From CAZLBV01 sp964557845 (GTDB lineage Bacteria > Acidobacteriota > Aminicenantia > Aminicenantales > Aminicenantaceae), in NCBI GenBank assembly GCA_964557845.1, contig CAZLBV010000215.1, positions 4,425 through 68,424 of the forward strand: a DNA stretch of 64,000 nucleotides. Reading direction: 5' to 3'. Every line of letters begins with the position of its first letter. The stretch's first letter is position 1. The position numbers and the translations under genes were made by a program. The notes beneath the pieces were generated by a model that searched no databases, was not told the origin of the DNA, and saw only the letters and a list, made by a program, of their open reading frames with translations. This document shows, in pieces, positions 16,955-26,205 of the stretch.

Positions 16955-18343
16955 ATGAAAAAACTTTTGTCTTTCGTAGAAAGATCCTGGCCTTTCCTTG
17001 TTTTTTTAGTATTTACTATCGGGATCCGCATTTTTTCCTATTCTATTATGCAGCCTGTTGTCCATACGGATACTATCAGTTATCTTTTTATTCAGGAATT
17101 GGATTCAGTTAGAACACCAGGATACCCTCTTTTTCTTGAGATTTTCTTTTCTTTAAATGATCTTTTTTTTCTGACTGTTGATTATTTTGATCTAATATGC
17201 TTCGCGCAAATATTTTTCCTTGGATTCCTTAACTCCCTTCTTATATACAAGATCACAGAGGCTTTAACAGCGAATAGAATATTTTCAATGCTGATGGGTA
17301 TTATTTATAATTTTAACTTTTTTGTCGTAAGCTTTGAATATCAAATCCTAACTGAATCTCTTTCCATTACACTTATTTTAGCGGGGATACTCTTCTATAT
17401 AAGTATCCATAAAGCCAAAAAAAGCTCGGCAGTTTTAGCAGGGATTATTTTCGTTTTGCTTATATACACGAGGCCTGGTTTTCTTCTTTTAGGTTTTGCA
17501 CTTCCGGTGCTGACCTTTTTGGGATTTATGCCCCGCTCCAAGGAAAAGAAATTCTGGAAGGATCTTGGTCCTTTCCTTGTTATTTTTCTTTTAATAAATA
17601 TCCTTGGTATCGGTGCTTGGTCCATGCGCAATCAGATCAAATATGATTATTTCGGCATGTCAAGTCTTATGCCTTTTAACCTAAGGTGGTATACCAATAC
17701 TCTTATCCATAAATATAGACCGCGTGGTGATGAAAAATTGAACAAGATAGCCGCTGTCTATGCGGAAGAATACGAGAAAACAGCTTCTTCTTCTGTGACA
17801 TTTTATAATTTTCAGAAAAGGGTGAGTGAAGAGATGGGCCTTACAGAAACAGAAATATCTAAAGCCCTTTTAAAAATAAATATCCACTTGATTATGGATT
17901 ATCCAGGAGAATATTTTGAACAGGTGCCTGGGTCCATGGTAAATTATTACCAACAATATTCACCGTTGTGGGCAGGTGGAAATACCAAGAAATTTATTCT
18001 AAGTAAAAATCTGTTCTCAAAAATCTTTAAATTCTTTTTCTTCATTTATCAAAAATTATTCACCAGCACTTTGTTTCTGATTATTCTTGTGGCTGCCGCC
18101 CCAATCATAGTTCTTATGCTCACGTTTAAAAACAAGCCGGTCTTTCATGGATGGGTGATTATTGAGACATTTATACTTTATAATTGTATTGTTTCTGTTT
18201 TTTCCACGAATGCAGGTGTCAATAATCTTAGGTATAGAGCGCCGGTTGAGCCTTTGATCCTTTTGGTTTTATATGCTGCGATTTTTTATCTTTTTATGAG
18301 GATCAGGGAATCTGGAGTTTTTTTATCCCGGCATTCTTCTTGA
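16955..18343 (+). CDS. GT-C type membrane glycosyltransferase-like protein
   Basis: A 462-residue polytopic membrane protein. Residue ~40 carries the HTDTISYLF segment and then RTPGYPLF, the first-loop aspartate and Arg/Pro-Gly pattern of GT-C enzymes of the ArnT/PMT group (lipid-phosphate sugar donors). About ten hydrophobic helices follow. Such enzymes move sugars from polyprenyl phosphate carriers to lipids, glycans or proteins outside the inner membrane. The last 41 bases overlap the convergent kinase-HAD gene, which is unusual and suggests antisense contact between the two transcripts. Confidence 0.75.
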   Translation: MKKLLSFVERSWPFLVFLVFTIGIRIFSYSIMQPVVHTDTISYLFIQELDSVRTPGYPLFLEIFFSLNDLFFLTVDYFDLICFAQIFFLGFLNSLLIYKITEALTANRIFSMLMGIIYNFNFFVVSFEYQILTESLSITLILAGILFYISIHKAKKSSAVLAGIIFVLLIYTRPGFLLLGFALPVLTFLGFMPRSKEKKFWKDLGPFLVIFLLINILGIGAWSMRNQIKYDYFGMSSLMPFNLRWYTNTLIHKYRPRGDEKLNKIAAVYAEEYEKTASSSVTFYNFQKRVSEEMGLTETEISKALLKINIHLIMDYPGEYFEQVPGSMVNYYQQYSPLWAGGNTKKFILSKNLFSKIFKFFFFIYQKLFTSTLFLIILVAAAPIIVLMLTFKNKPVFHGWVIIETFILYNCIVSVFSTNAGVNNLRYRAPVEPLILLVLYAAIFYLFMRIRESGVFLSRHSS

Positions 18344-19373
18344 CAACATAGGCTTTTGCTCTAGGTTCTCCATTTTTGGAATCGGAAATTTGGATTCTGG
18401 GACCGACAGGCAAATCACATACAATCTGATCGAATTCCAACCCCCTAGATCTTATTTTTTCTATGATTCCGAAAATCTTATTACTCGGTCGGGATGTAGT
18501 AAGGATAAGAGAATATCCATTGTCCTGCAATTCCTTTAATTTTTCTAAAGAGCCGCCTATAAATTCTATATCCTCAACCTCATCAAGAGGGACAGCTGAA
18601 TGTTTTATGATTATACCTTCCAGATCACAGAAAATTGTAGCTTTTCTATTTTGACGAAATGTTTTTTCGGTGATAGGAATAGGAATGTGAGAAACATTTT
18701 CAATCTCAGGGAAAGGGGTCATGTTTCCTTCTGAATCACAAGCAATGGTTTTATCTGAGAAGTTCTTAAAAAGGAGTTTAAAGAAAATATTTTCGCTGTA
18801 CATAGTGATAAGATTGCGGATCATGATCTCAGGAAGACTGCGGCGGGTAGTGTCTTTTTTAAGGATTCGTTCATGACATAGGATATCCGGAGTATTGACC
18901 AGTAAGATAATATCCAGATTTTCAAGATATTCGACTCCGCCGAGAATGCAGTTCTCAAAAAGAATGATACCCTTTTCTATCCCGGCGACATCTATAGTGA
19001 GGTCTTTTTTCCCGCTGAGACGGTTATAAGCATTTTTTATATAAAGATCCTTACCCATGATCAATTCTCTTAGATCCCGGAAGATAAGCTCAAAATTCCA
19101 CCAGCTGAACTGGTTGATGGCGTAGAGATAGGCATCTATACCAGTTCTCCATTTTTCCTGCATCCATAATTTTCTTTCTGCCGAATCAAGATTGAACCTC
19201 CAGTCGCCCGAATAAATGATGTTTTCAATTTTATTATGTTTCAGTTCATTTGAAATCTTATTGACCAGAGTTGTTTTTCCGGAGCCGGCCCTGCCGCACA
19301 CACCCGCTAGAACTCGCTTTTTGTGGACAGCTAACTCTTTTATTCTATTAACGATTAAATCAGTGATCTCCAC
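18303..19373 (-). CDS. P-loop kinase (uridine kinase-like) fused to a HAD-like domain
   Basis: A protein of 356 residues from a GTG at 19373, preferred over a TTG 48 bases upstream because AAGGAG sits nine bases before it. Residues 27-35 are a Walker A loop, GRAGSGKTT, followed by a uridine kinase-type fold (YSGDWRF near 55, IVLFEN-like strand near 160). Residues about 245-356 are HAD-like: IFCDLEGIIIKHS carries the nucleophile Asp of motif I, LILTTSRP is motif II and KNGEPRAKAY a later motif. The second motif-I aspartate is Glu, so phosphatase activity is uncertain. The overlap with the nucleotidyltransferase gene (14 bases) argues for joint function in making an activated sugar or polyol phosphate. 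Confidence 0.75.
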   Translation of the reverse strand: MEITDLIVNRIKELAVHKKRVLAGVCGRAGSGKTTLVNKISNELKHNKIENIIYSGDWRFNLDSAERKLWMQEKWRTGIDAYLYAINQFSWWNFELIFRDLRELIMGKDLYIKNAYNRLSGKKDLTIDVAGIEKGIILFENCILGGVEYLENLDIILLVNTPDILCHERILKKDTTRRSLPEIMIRNLITMYSENIFFKLLFKNFSDKTIACDSEGNMTPFPEIENVSHIPIPITEKTFRQNRKATIFCDLEGIIIKHSAVPLDEVEDIEFIGGSLEKLKELQDNGYSLILTTSRPSNKIFGIIEKIRSRGLEFDQIVCDLPVGPRIQISDSKNGEPRAKAYVVKKNAGIKKLQIP

Positions 19374-20115
19374 TGATGTATCTCCTTGTTTTTGTGAGCG
19401 TGTCTTCAGTTCCGAATTCAAACATTTTTGTCAGAGGCAGAACAATGGTTCGTGCCTTTTTAATATAAGGTCGAACAACATCAAAGGCATAATCAATATC
19501 TTCAGATTTTGGGTTCAATACGGCTGCATTGTATACGATAGATTTCAGGAGCATGGTATTATGGCAGATCATAATTCCTGTGAATCCATTTTTTTTGATA
19601 GAATTAAGGTCTTCATTCTCAATAAGGTCTAGTGCGACGCCTTCTTCAACAACAGCCAAGGTTTTGTATGTCCCATAGACATATCTTTCTTCAGGTATAC
19701 AAACACCGATAGCATCGTAGTCAACCGAGAATTGTTCCTCGATGATATAATCACAGAAAGTGATCAACGTGGGGATTCTTGAATTGGCCCGATCCAGAGC
19801 GTAGATCAATGATTTTCCGGGACCCCTGAGTTCTGAAACCTCCTCCCGGCTGAATAAAAGGTTTAGTGATGAATATTTTCCTTTCACATAATTTTTTAGC
19901 AGGTCTGCACTGTATCCGACAGTAATAATTATCCGTTCAGCGAGATACTGGTACTTAGAGATTAAATAATCAATGGCGCGCAGTTCCCCCAGTTCAACCA
20001 GGGCTTTGGGAATATAATCCGTCTCAGGTTTAAGCCTCGTGCCGAGTCCGGACGCTAGGATTATGACATTGAAGGTTTTATTTTTTATACTGAACAATGG
20101 CGAAACTTTATACAT
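19360..20115 (-). CDS. Sugar-phosphate nucleotidyltransferase family protein
   Basis: A 251-residue NTP-transferase (Rossmann-like PF00483/PF12804 type) starting at ATG 20115, where AAGAGG lies six bases upstream. The nucleotide loop is NVIILASGLGTRLKP, with PKALVELG next and FCDYIIEE as the metal-site region. It would join a sugar or polyol phosphate to a nucleotide to give an activated donor. It sits between the GT2 gene (start just two bases from its stop) and the kinase-HAD gene, so the three are translated together. Longer N-terminal forms are in the reading frame but overlap the GT2 gene by 150 bases and are not credible. Confidence 0.82.
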   Translation of the reverse strand: MYKVSPLFSIKNKTFNVIILASGLGTRLKPETDYIPKALVELGELRAIDYLISKYQYLAERIIITVGYSADLLKNYVKGKYSSLNLLFSREEVSELRGPGKSLIYALDRANSRIPTLITFCDYIIEEQFSVDYDAIGVCIPEERYVYGTYKTLAVVEEGVALDLIENEDLNSIKKNGFTGIMICHNTMLLKSIVYNAAVLNPKSEDIDYAFDVVRPYIKKARTIVLPLTKMFEFGTEDTLTKTRRYISGDH

Positions 20116-20116
20116 A

Positions 20117-20866
20117 TTAAGCCTCTTGGTTTTGTTTATTTTTTTTATTTGGTTTCCAAAATGCCAGATGGATAATAGTTTTGAGAACAGACCATATATT
20201 TTTTGGCTTGAATATCTTCGTTGCTCCTCCACCAGGCCTTTCCACATGAATATAGGGAACTTCAATATATGTTTTACCTTCTTTTATCGCTTTTATTAGT
20301 AGCTCTGATTGGAAGCCGAAGCCGGTGCTGTTGAGTTTTATTTTTTTCAACCACTCTGTCTTGTGAATCTGTATCCCATTATAATACTTCAGGGATAAAC
20401 GAAAAAAAACATTCATAAACTTAGTGAATGCCTTTGAGATCAACTGCCTGATTCTATTTCTGGATTCAGGATTTTTTATATACCCGCACACTACATCAGC
20501 TTTTCCGACAGCCGAAAACACTTCATCAAGTGTTTCTCTAGGAAAAACATTATCGCCATGTACCATAACTGAATACTGCATTCGGGCATCATTTCTGCCT
20601 GAATTGTAACTGGCACCGAATCCCCTTGTTTCAGGATGTGTGATAACGCGTATCTTGTTATTATTTCTGAGATTTTCCTCGATGATCGTAAGGGTTCCGT
20701 CAGTGCTGCCGTCATTGACAACGATGATCTCGTAATCTTCAAAATTTTTTTCTGCGGCATACACGGCCGCATCGATAGAGCCTTGAATGTTACCTTCTTC
20801 ATTCAAGGCTGGGATGATTATGCTTATAGATCTTTTTTTTAATATTTTTTCCCTTTCAGATGTCAT
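20117..20866 (-). CDS. Glycosyltransferase family 2 (dolichol-phosphate mannosyltransferase-like)
   Basis: A 249-residue GT-A fold enzyme. The start SIIIPALNEEGNIQGSI and VVNDGSTDGT are GT2 hallmarks, and the donor/metal motif is seen as HGDNVFP. There is no C-terminal membrane domain of the DPM1/GtrB kind, so it is soluble or peripheral. Substrates might be the product of the adjacent nucleotidyltransferase. It leads the three-gene unit GT2, nucleotidyltransferase, kinase-HAD. The 281-bp interval upstream (20867-21147) has only a weak promoter-like TATAAA and no gene. Confidence 0.85.
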   Translation of the reverse strand: MTSEREKILKKRSISIIIPALNEEGNIQGSIDAAVYAAEKNFEDYEIIVVNDGSTDGTLTIIEENLRNNNKIRVITHPETRGFGASYNSGRNDARMQYSVMVHGDNVFPRETLDEVFSAVGKADVVCGYIKNPESRNRIRQLISKAFTKFMNVFFRLSLKYYNGIQIHKTEWLKKIKLNSTGFGFQSELLIKAIKEGKTYIEVPYIHVERPGGGATKIFKPKNIWSVLKTIIHLAFWKPNKKNKQNQEA

Positions 20867-21147
20867 GAAGATTTTCTCTATGTTCTGTTATGCTTTTTAT
20901 ATAATTAGTTACCTTAAATTGAAACATCCAAATTTTATAGGCAAACAAAAGATTTTTCAAGCTGAGAAAGAGAGGAGTTTCCGGCCTTATATCACAAAAA
21001 AAGCAAGTTAAACACCATTGATGAAGATCATGCGGGCTATCAACTTGTAAAAAGACACTAAATTAACTGGAAAATATAGACTGATTTAAAATAGTGGGAT
21101 CAATTATTCTGAGTGGAGTGACTTGATCGGATTGGCCATGGACGCGG

Positions 21148-21900
21148 TCATAAGCTTTTTGCAGCCGAAAGGCCGGGAAATAGACATAACGAAAGTCCCC
21201 AGAAAAAATACGATTTGTGGCCAATGACTTCAAGTAGAACGAGAGTACCTTGGACAAAAGGAGTTATCTGAAGATCGCCCAGGGAAATAGGGAATTCGAA
21301 TTTTAAATTCAAGTCGCTGAATCCCGTATCAGTGTCATCAGGTAGCCATTGCCCGCCATTATAACCGAGAGACCCATATGCATTAATTCCGAAAGATTTC
21401 AATGCCTGGAAAAAGAACTCTGCCTCCAGTTCGGCATAAAAACCATCTCCATTGGTAAAGTCATAATATATATTAAAGGAAGGGCTAACTGGGAGATCGG
21501 TCACCTCAACCTGGAGGAAGATCTCATGAGAGGTGTCTTTATTAAATTGAAAATCCTCGGCAAAATACCAGCCGTAATGGATGATCCCTCCAGTTAGTTG
21601 GATCTTTTTGATTCCCGAATAAGTATAGGACAATGTAAGATCAAACTCGTTTACTTCCTTGTCTTGGAAAGAAAATATTCCATATGCCTCCACGTAAAGT
21701 CCTGTATTACCTAAGTTATAGGCGAGCCAAGGGGCCAGAATTGGTTTTTCCCTTGGGTTAAGATCGAATCCTCTCCATATATAGCTTGAATTGTAATCAG
21801 TACCGATCTCCAACTGGGCAGAGAGGGAATTGATTAGAATTAAACTAAGGAGAAGAATGGATGTCGTTATAGCCTTAATCATATTTACAGTTTTTCTCAT
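21148..21900 (-). CDS. TorF-like putative outer-membrane porin
   Basis: A 250-residue protein with a signal peptide (residues 1-28, ending SLSA) and then alternating beta-strand patterns. The mature start contains YNSSYIWRGFDLN, typical of the TorF/Gcw_chp porin-like family (PF09694). The family builds a small outer-membrane beta-barrel of uncertain substrate. The last strand ends FWGLSL, followed by a short tail. It is direct evidence for an outer membrane in this organism. Neighbours are an SGNH hydrolase and protease genes, with no obvious operon link. Confidence 0.75.
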   Translation of the reverse strand: MRKTVNMIKAITTSILLLSLILINSLSAQLEIGTDYNSSYIWRGFDLNPREKPILAPWLAYNLGNTGLYVEAYGIFSFQDKEVNEFDLTLSYTYSGIKKIQLTGGIIHYGWYFAEDFQFNKDTSHEIFLQVEVTDLPVSPSFNIYYDFTNGDGFYAELEAEFFFQALKSFGINAYGSLGYNGGQWLPDDTDTGFSDLNLKFEFPISLGDLQITPFVQGTLVLLEVIGHKSYFFWGLSLCLFPGLSAAKSL

Positions 21901-21982
21901 GGTCAGGTCCGTTGAATCCAGGAACTAGTCTTGTCTATTTCAGCGAGCATTTGCTTCGACGAGTAAAAATATTAGTAGTCTT

Positions 21983-22690
21983 TTAATCAGTTGAATATTC
22001 CCTGATCTTTTTGGCGATCTCGTCTGCCACGATTTCAGCACCGGCATCATTGAGATGAACACCATCAATAGTGTAGTGAAATTTTCTTTTTTCCGCCTCT
22101 TCTGCGATCTTGCGTTTTGATCTTGGGAAGGAAAGGCTGAAAAGCAGCTTAGTTATGCTGTTGGGTACATAAGGCGAGACTGCTTTGCTTTCCAGAAAAA
22201 GTGAAAATACTTGCTGAAGATCTATAAAAGCGGCCTGTTTGAACTCCCTGCATATCTCTTCAATTATTTTACTTATATCATTTAACTTCCGGTTCCAAAT
22301 ATTGTTAAGATCCTCACCTATAAAAAGAGGTGAAAGTGTAATGACTTTGGAAGATTTTCCTGTGACAAATTCCATTAGCTTTTTATAGGTGTCTTCAAAC
22401 TCCTTATAATCTTTAACCCATGGTTGCCCTCTGAGCTTTTTCAGGATCGGAAAGGTCCAAGAGGTTTTAACAAAAACATCATTGACGCCCACCCAGAGGA
22501 CCGAGAAATCAAAAGGACTTTCCAATGAAGTGGTCTTAAGCCTTTGGTATAAGCTTATTACCGTGTCCCCTCCCTTTCCGTAATTAAACAGATTATGATT
22601 TGGTAATTTATTTGCCAGGGCAGATACATAAGAAGCCCCAGGAAATCCTTGGGTGATGCTGTCTCCGAAGAAGGCTATTTTCATGGTCAT
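21983..22690 (-). CDS. SGNH/GDSL-family hydrolase
   Basis: A 235-residue esterase-like protein. Block I is FFGDSITQG (nucleophile Ser near residue 11), block II has GKGGDT, block III reads WVGVND, and block V is DGVHLNDAG with the catalytic Asp and His. It lacks a signal peptide. Substrates in this superfamily range from acyl thioesters to glycan acetyl groups. It is a stand-alone gene with no strong ribosome site; the ATG at 22690 gives two Met codons close together and the second could also serve. Confidence 0.85.
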   Translation of the reverse strand: MTMKIAFFGDSITQGFPGASYVSALANKLPNHNLFNYGKGGDTVISLYQRLKTTSLESPFDFSVLWVGVNDVFVKTSWTFPILKKLRGQPWVKDYKEFEDTYKKLMEFVTGKSSKVITLSPLFIGEDLNNIWNRKLNDISKIIEEICREFKQAAFIDLQQVFSLFLESKAVSPYVPNSITKLLFSLSFPRSKRKIAEEAEKRKFHYTIDGVHLNDAGAEIVADEIAKKIREYSTD

Positions 22691-22751
22691 ACACAGAAAA
22701 TATTTAGCTTACTATGAATCCGTGCTCCCTATCAAAATGTTTTCAACAGAT

Positions 22752-24287
22752 TCAATTGCCCGGCAGTTCCTTTGTTTTAAAAAAATTCATGGCTTTGGCA
22801 ATTCTTACTTTTTCTGATTGAACATCCAGAGGAAATACCTGAATTATAAGATCTTCCTCAAGGATCTCCTCCGGCATATTGGGATTGGTGTAATTGATAG
22901 GTGAGGGGGAATTGGACGTTAGATCGTTTTTGAGAGATTCCGCATCTTCAGTAATTATGGCGATATAGATATTCTCATAGTTTAGATATTTTCTTACAGC
23001 TTCGTTCACCTGTTCCCGTGTTATTTTGGGCAGCCTTTCCTGTACTTCAGCTAAAAGATCTTCATAGCCGTAATAATGAGAATCCATCAGCCAGCCTAAT
23101 CTTTCACTTAGAGTTTGAGCATAAAGCCGCGTGTAGTTTAAAAGATATGTCCGGGTAAGTTCAAACCTCTCCTGGGAAATTCCCTCTTCAACCAGGGTTT
23201 TTAATTCTCTTAGGGCTTGCCGGATAACAAAGTGCCGGTTGGAATTCGCGAGTGGTCTTATCCAGATTGAGAAATACTGCTGCTGGCGGCAGTAGTTCGG
23301 AGCAGGAAATTTTCCCCGTCCTTGGACAAAGTGATCTGAATAGGCATAATCCCCATAATTCTGGCCTCTCTCCTCTCTAATTTTTTGAAAGAGATGGGAG
23401 AGGTGCTGCCGGTGTTCTCCAAAATGGGACACAGCGATCCAAAGAGGAAAAAAATCTTCATGAGCCTTAGTAATAGGGATCGGAAATCCCATTGATATGG
23501 CTGTGGCCGGTGTCGGCTTATCAGCAATGCAAATTTCTAAACCTTCAGGTGATCTCTGAGGCGGCAACTCTAAAGGGGGAGTTTCTTTTTCTGGAAGGAT
23601 TGAAAAATCCTGAATGATCCTATCTGGGAAATCTGAAGGATATCCTCCAGCTAATCCAACTATAATATTTCCTTGGACAAAGTGTTCTTGAAAAAAGGAT
23701 TTAACCTCATCTAAGGTCATGCTCTTGACACTTTCAACTGTACCTGATTCGGTATGGCCGTAGGGATGATCTTCATACATCATTAGATTTAAGATTTCTT
23801 TTCCGAACTGCTCGTCATCATTTCCTGGCAAGGTTTTTTCCAAATAGTTAAGCTGATTGGATTTGATCCTAATGAAATCTTCTTCTCGAAATCCGGGATT
23901 TAAGAGCATTTCTTTGAAAACTGCGTAGAAATTCTTAAGATTGTCACTGTGGATAGTACTGGAGAAAACAGACATTTCCTTTCCTAAATTCAAATGAACA
24001 GAAGCTGCCATGGGGTAAAATTTTTGACTTATCTCCGGGTAGGACAGCTCTTTACTACCGCCTTCAGCAATCATGCTTAATGCTAAGGCACAGAGCCCTT
24101 CTTTCCCAACCGGATCGTTTGCTGACCCTAACTTTAATAGAATACGAAAATTTATGAGTGGGTTTCCCTGTTCTGGAAGTAATTCCACCTTTAATTGTTG
24201 TGTCGATTTTTCTCCGCAGGAAACCAGCAAATAGGATAATCCGAACAAAACAATAATTATGGAGGTGATCATAAGGCCGTTTTTCAT
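22752..24287 (-). CDS. M16-family peptidase-like lipoprotein, likely noncatalytic partner
   Basis: A 511-residue protein with a lipoprotein signal (LLVSC near residue 24) and two M16-like domains. The zinc site is lost: the helix that should carry HxxEH reads EGLCALALSMIAEGG. Later segments (LVGLAGGYPSDF-like strand, RGQNYGDYAYSD, ERLGWLMDSHYYG) are usual in the family. Its 5' end overlaps the 3' end of the catalytic M16 gene (ATGA at 24284-24287), so the two form a heterodimeric protease, as in bacterial PqqL-like or mitochondrial processing peptidase pairs, in the periplasm. Confidence 0.85.
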   Translation of the reverse strand: MKNGLMITSIIIVLFGLSYLLVSCGEKSTQQLKVELLPEQGNPLINFRILLKLGSANDPVGKEGLCALALSMIAEGGSKELSYPEISQKFYPMAASVHLNLGKEMSVFSSTIHSDNLKNFYAVFKEMLLNPGFREEDFIRIKSNQLNYLEKTLPGNDDEQFGKEILNLMMYEDHPYGHTESGTVESVKSMTLDEVKSFFQEHFVQGNIIVGLAGGYPSDFPDRIIQDFSILPEKETPPLELPPQRSPEGLEICIADKPTPATAISMGFPIPITKAHEDFFPLWIAVSHFGEHRQHLSHLFQKIREERGQNYGDYAYSDHFVQGRGKFPAPNYCRQQQYFSIWIRPLANSNRHFVIRQALRELKTLVEEGISQERFELTRTYLLNYTRLYAQTLSERLGWLMDSHYYGYEDLLAEVQERLPKITREQVNEAVRKYLNYENIYIAIITEDAESLKNDLTSNSPSPINYTNPNMPEEILEEDLIIQVFPLDVQSEKVRIAKAMNFFKTKELPGN

Positions 24288-25627
24288 TGATTGTTTCCTC
24301 CTGAGAGGGCGGCCACGGTGCTATTTGTGATGGCCAGGTATTTGTTTGCCATATCTTGCAGATCCTGAGGAGTGATTTTTTCATACAGATCAAAAAGTTT
24401 GTTAACGGTTCCTGGGTCAGCGGTTAAGCTGAGATAGAAAGCCAAGGTACTGGCGATGCCATCTGTCGTTTCCAAAGATCTGGAGAAGGTGTATTTAAGG
24501 TTTGATTTTATATCGGAAAGAACATCGTTGGATATCAGTTCAGTCTTTAAGCTTTTTAGTTCCTTGAAGATTTCATCTTCAACCAGGGCCAGGTCTTTAT
24601 CATCATTTAAAACTGCATTGATGGTGAGAAGGTGTGGATCTCTTCGGTCGGGAAAACTGGCATATAAAGAAACGCATTTTTGTTCTGCTATTACCAATTT
24701 TTGATAAAGGCGAGATCTTTGCGAAAAAGCAATTTCACCAATGAGGTCGAGGGCGGCCTTATCTATAACTTCATCTGAATAAGCAGGGCCATGAAATCCG
24801 ATGGCCAATCTGGGAAGTGTCCTGGTAGGCCATTCATAATGGATTCTTTTCGCTTCGATCTGGTCCGGTTCCTCTGGAGTTTCCAGAACATACCCGGATT
24901 TTTCCCAATCACTGTAATAATTACGAATATATTCCATTAACTGTAAATGATCATAATCACCGGCAACAAGAAGGATACAGTTATCCGGTGCGTAAAAACG
25001 TTTCTTATACAGTTGGCTGTATTCATGCTGATTGGGCATATCCTGAATGTCCTCAAGATAACCAATAGTGGTATGTTTATAAGAGTGTTTTTCAAAGGCA
25101 TTATCCCTGAGGATTTCATTTATTTTTCGGCTGGGATTGGAGACGCTGGCATAATATTCCCCTTCGATAACAGATGCTTCTGTTTTTAGCATTTCTTCAT
25201 CATAGTAGAGGTTGATGAATCTGTCGGCTTCTGTTCTGACTACGCTTTCCAGGTTTTCCCTGCCGGCAAAAATGATAAAATATATGGTGTAATCATCGCT
25301 GGTATAACCATTTGTTTCTGCACCAAGATGAGTGAGAAAATCATCGTATGCTTCTCTAGGCATTGTTTTGGTACCTTTGAACATCATGTGTTCAAAAAAG
25401 TGGGCAAACCCTGATTTTCCTGGTTCGATCTCGTTTCTCGATCCTGATCTTACGATGGTATAGTAAGCTATGATATGAGGATTATTTAGCGGAATAGATA
25501 CGATTTTCAGTCCATTCTCAAGTTCTTCAAGCTTGTATTCATAAGGGAAAATTTCAGAAGCCTGGAGCAGCACCGGCACGACTAAGAGAAAAACAAGAAT
25601 GAGTGTGCAGTGAAGAGATTTTAACAT
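24284..25627 (-). CDS. M16-family zinc peptidase, catalytic subunit
   Basis: A 447-residue zinc metallopeptidase with a signal peptide of about 23 residues (LLVVPVLLQAS). The inverted zinc motif is intact as GFAHFFEHMMFKGT (HxxEH), and the downstream glutamate is in SVIEGEYYA. It should degrade or process peptides in the periplasm together with the noncatalytic partner encoded next. Length and domain order match standard bacterial M16B peptidases. Confidence 0.92.
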   Translation of the reverse strand: MLKSLHCTLILVFLLVVPVLLQASEIFPYEYKLEELENGLKIVSIPLNNPHIIAYYTIVRSGSRNEIEPGKSGFAHFFEHMMFKGTKTMPREAYDDFLTHLGAETNGYTSDDYTIYFIIFAGRENLESVVRTEADRFINLYYDEEMLKTEASVIEGEYYASVSNPSRKINEILRDNAFEKHSYKHTTIGYLEDIQDMPNQHEYSQLYKKRFYAPDNCILLVAGDYDHLQLMEYIRNYYSDWEKSGYVLETPEEPDQIEAKRIHYEWPTRTLPRLAIGFHGPAYSDEVIDKAALDLIGEIAFSQRSRLYQKLVIAEQKCVSLYASFPDRRDPHLLTINAVLNDDKDLALVEDEIFKELKSLKTELISNDVLSDIKSNLKYTFSRSLETTDGIASTLAFYLSLTADPGTVNKLFDLYEKITPQDLQDMANKYLAITNSTVAALSGGNNQ

Positions 25628-25722
25628 TATTTTTCTCCTACTAAAAAGTAAAGGGCATTTTCTCCTGAAAGGAATATATCAAAAAACACTTTTTTAAACA
25701 ATAAGGCAGACAAATCCCAGGC

Positions 25723-26205
25723 CTATTTTTTTCTTTGATCAAAATTGTCTAACCATCCAATTCGGATATTTTCCTTCCTGTCTCTGTCCGTATAGGGTTT
25801 GATGTCGAGAACCGGTGTGCCGTCGAGCATATCTATGCCTGAGACAGAGATGATATTCTTTTTTATATCCAATAAACGGGCTACAGTCATTCCTATCGGA
25901 TTAGGCCGATGAGGGCTGCGGGTCGCGAACACTCCCCGTTTTTTCCCATCAAAAGGCGGATTAGCGTGTAGTTTATCCACTTGTTGGCTATGATGGAAAG
26001 CAAAGATCAAGATAATATGAGAAAAACCTTTCAGATCCTTAAGGCCGTTTACATATTCCTCAAGGACTTCGACTTGACCAACTATGTCTTCATAACCAGA
26101 GGGATCCGTATTCTTTTTAGAGGGGATATCTTCCTTCTTTTTATATTTAGAATGAACGAATCCGATCGGTTTAAACTTGAAGTCACCTTGATTTGATTTA
26201 ATCAT
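25723..26205 (-). CDS. trmO: tRNA methyltransferase TrmO (YaeB/TsaA family)
   Basis: A 160-residue TrmO-like protein, which methylates N6-threonylcarbamoyladenosine at tRNA position 37 with S-adenosylmethionine. Family marks are FKPIGFVHSKYKKK near the start, LILIFAFHHS-type strand, KRGVFATRSPHRPNPIGMTVARLL and GTPVLDIKPY. It is shorter than the E. coli protein and lacks the C-terminal extension, like many bacterial homologues. Its start overlaps the end of ilvE by eight bases. Confidence 0.92.
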   Translation of the reverse strand: MIKSNQGDFKFKPIGFVHSKYKKKEDIPSKKNTDPSGYEDIVGQVEVLEEYVNGLKDLKGFSHIILIFAFHHSQQVDKLHANPPFDGKKRGVFATRSPHRPNPIGMTVARLLDIKKNIISVSGIDMLDGTPVLDIKPYTDRDRKENIRIGWLDNFDQRKK

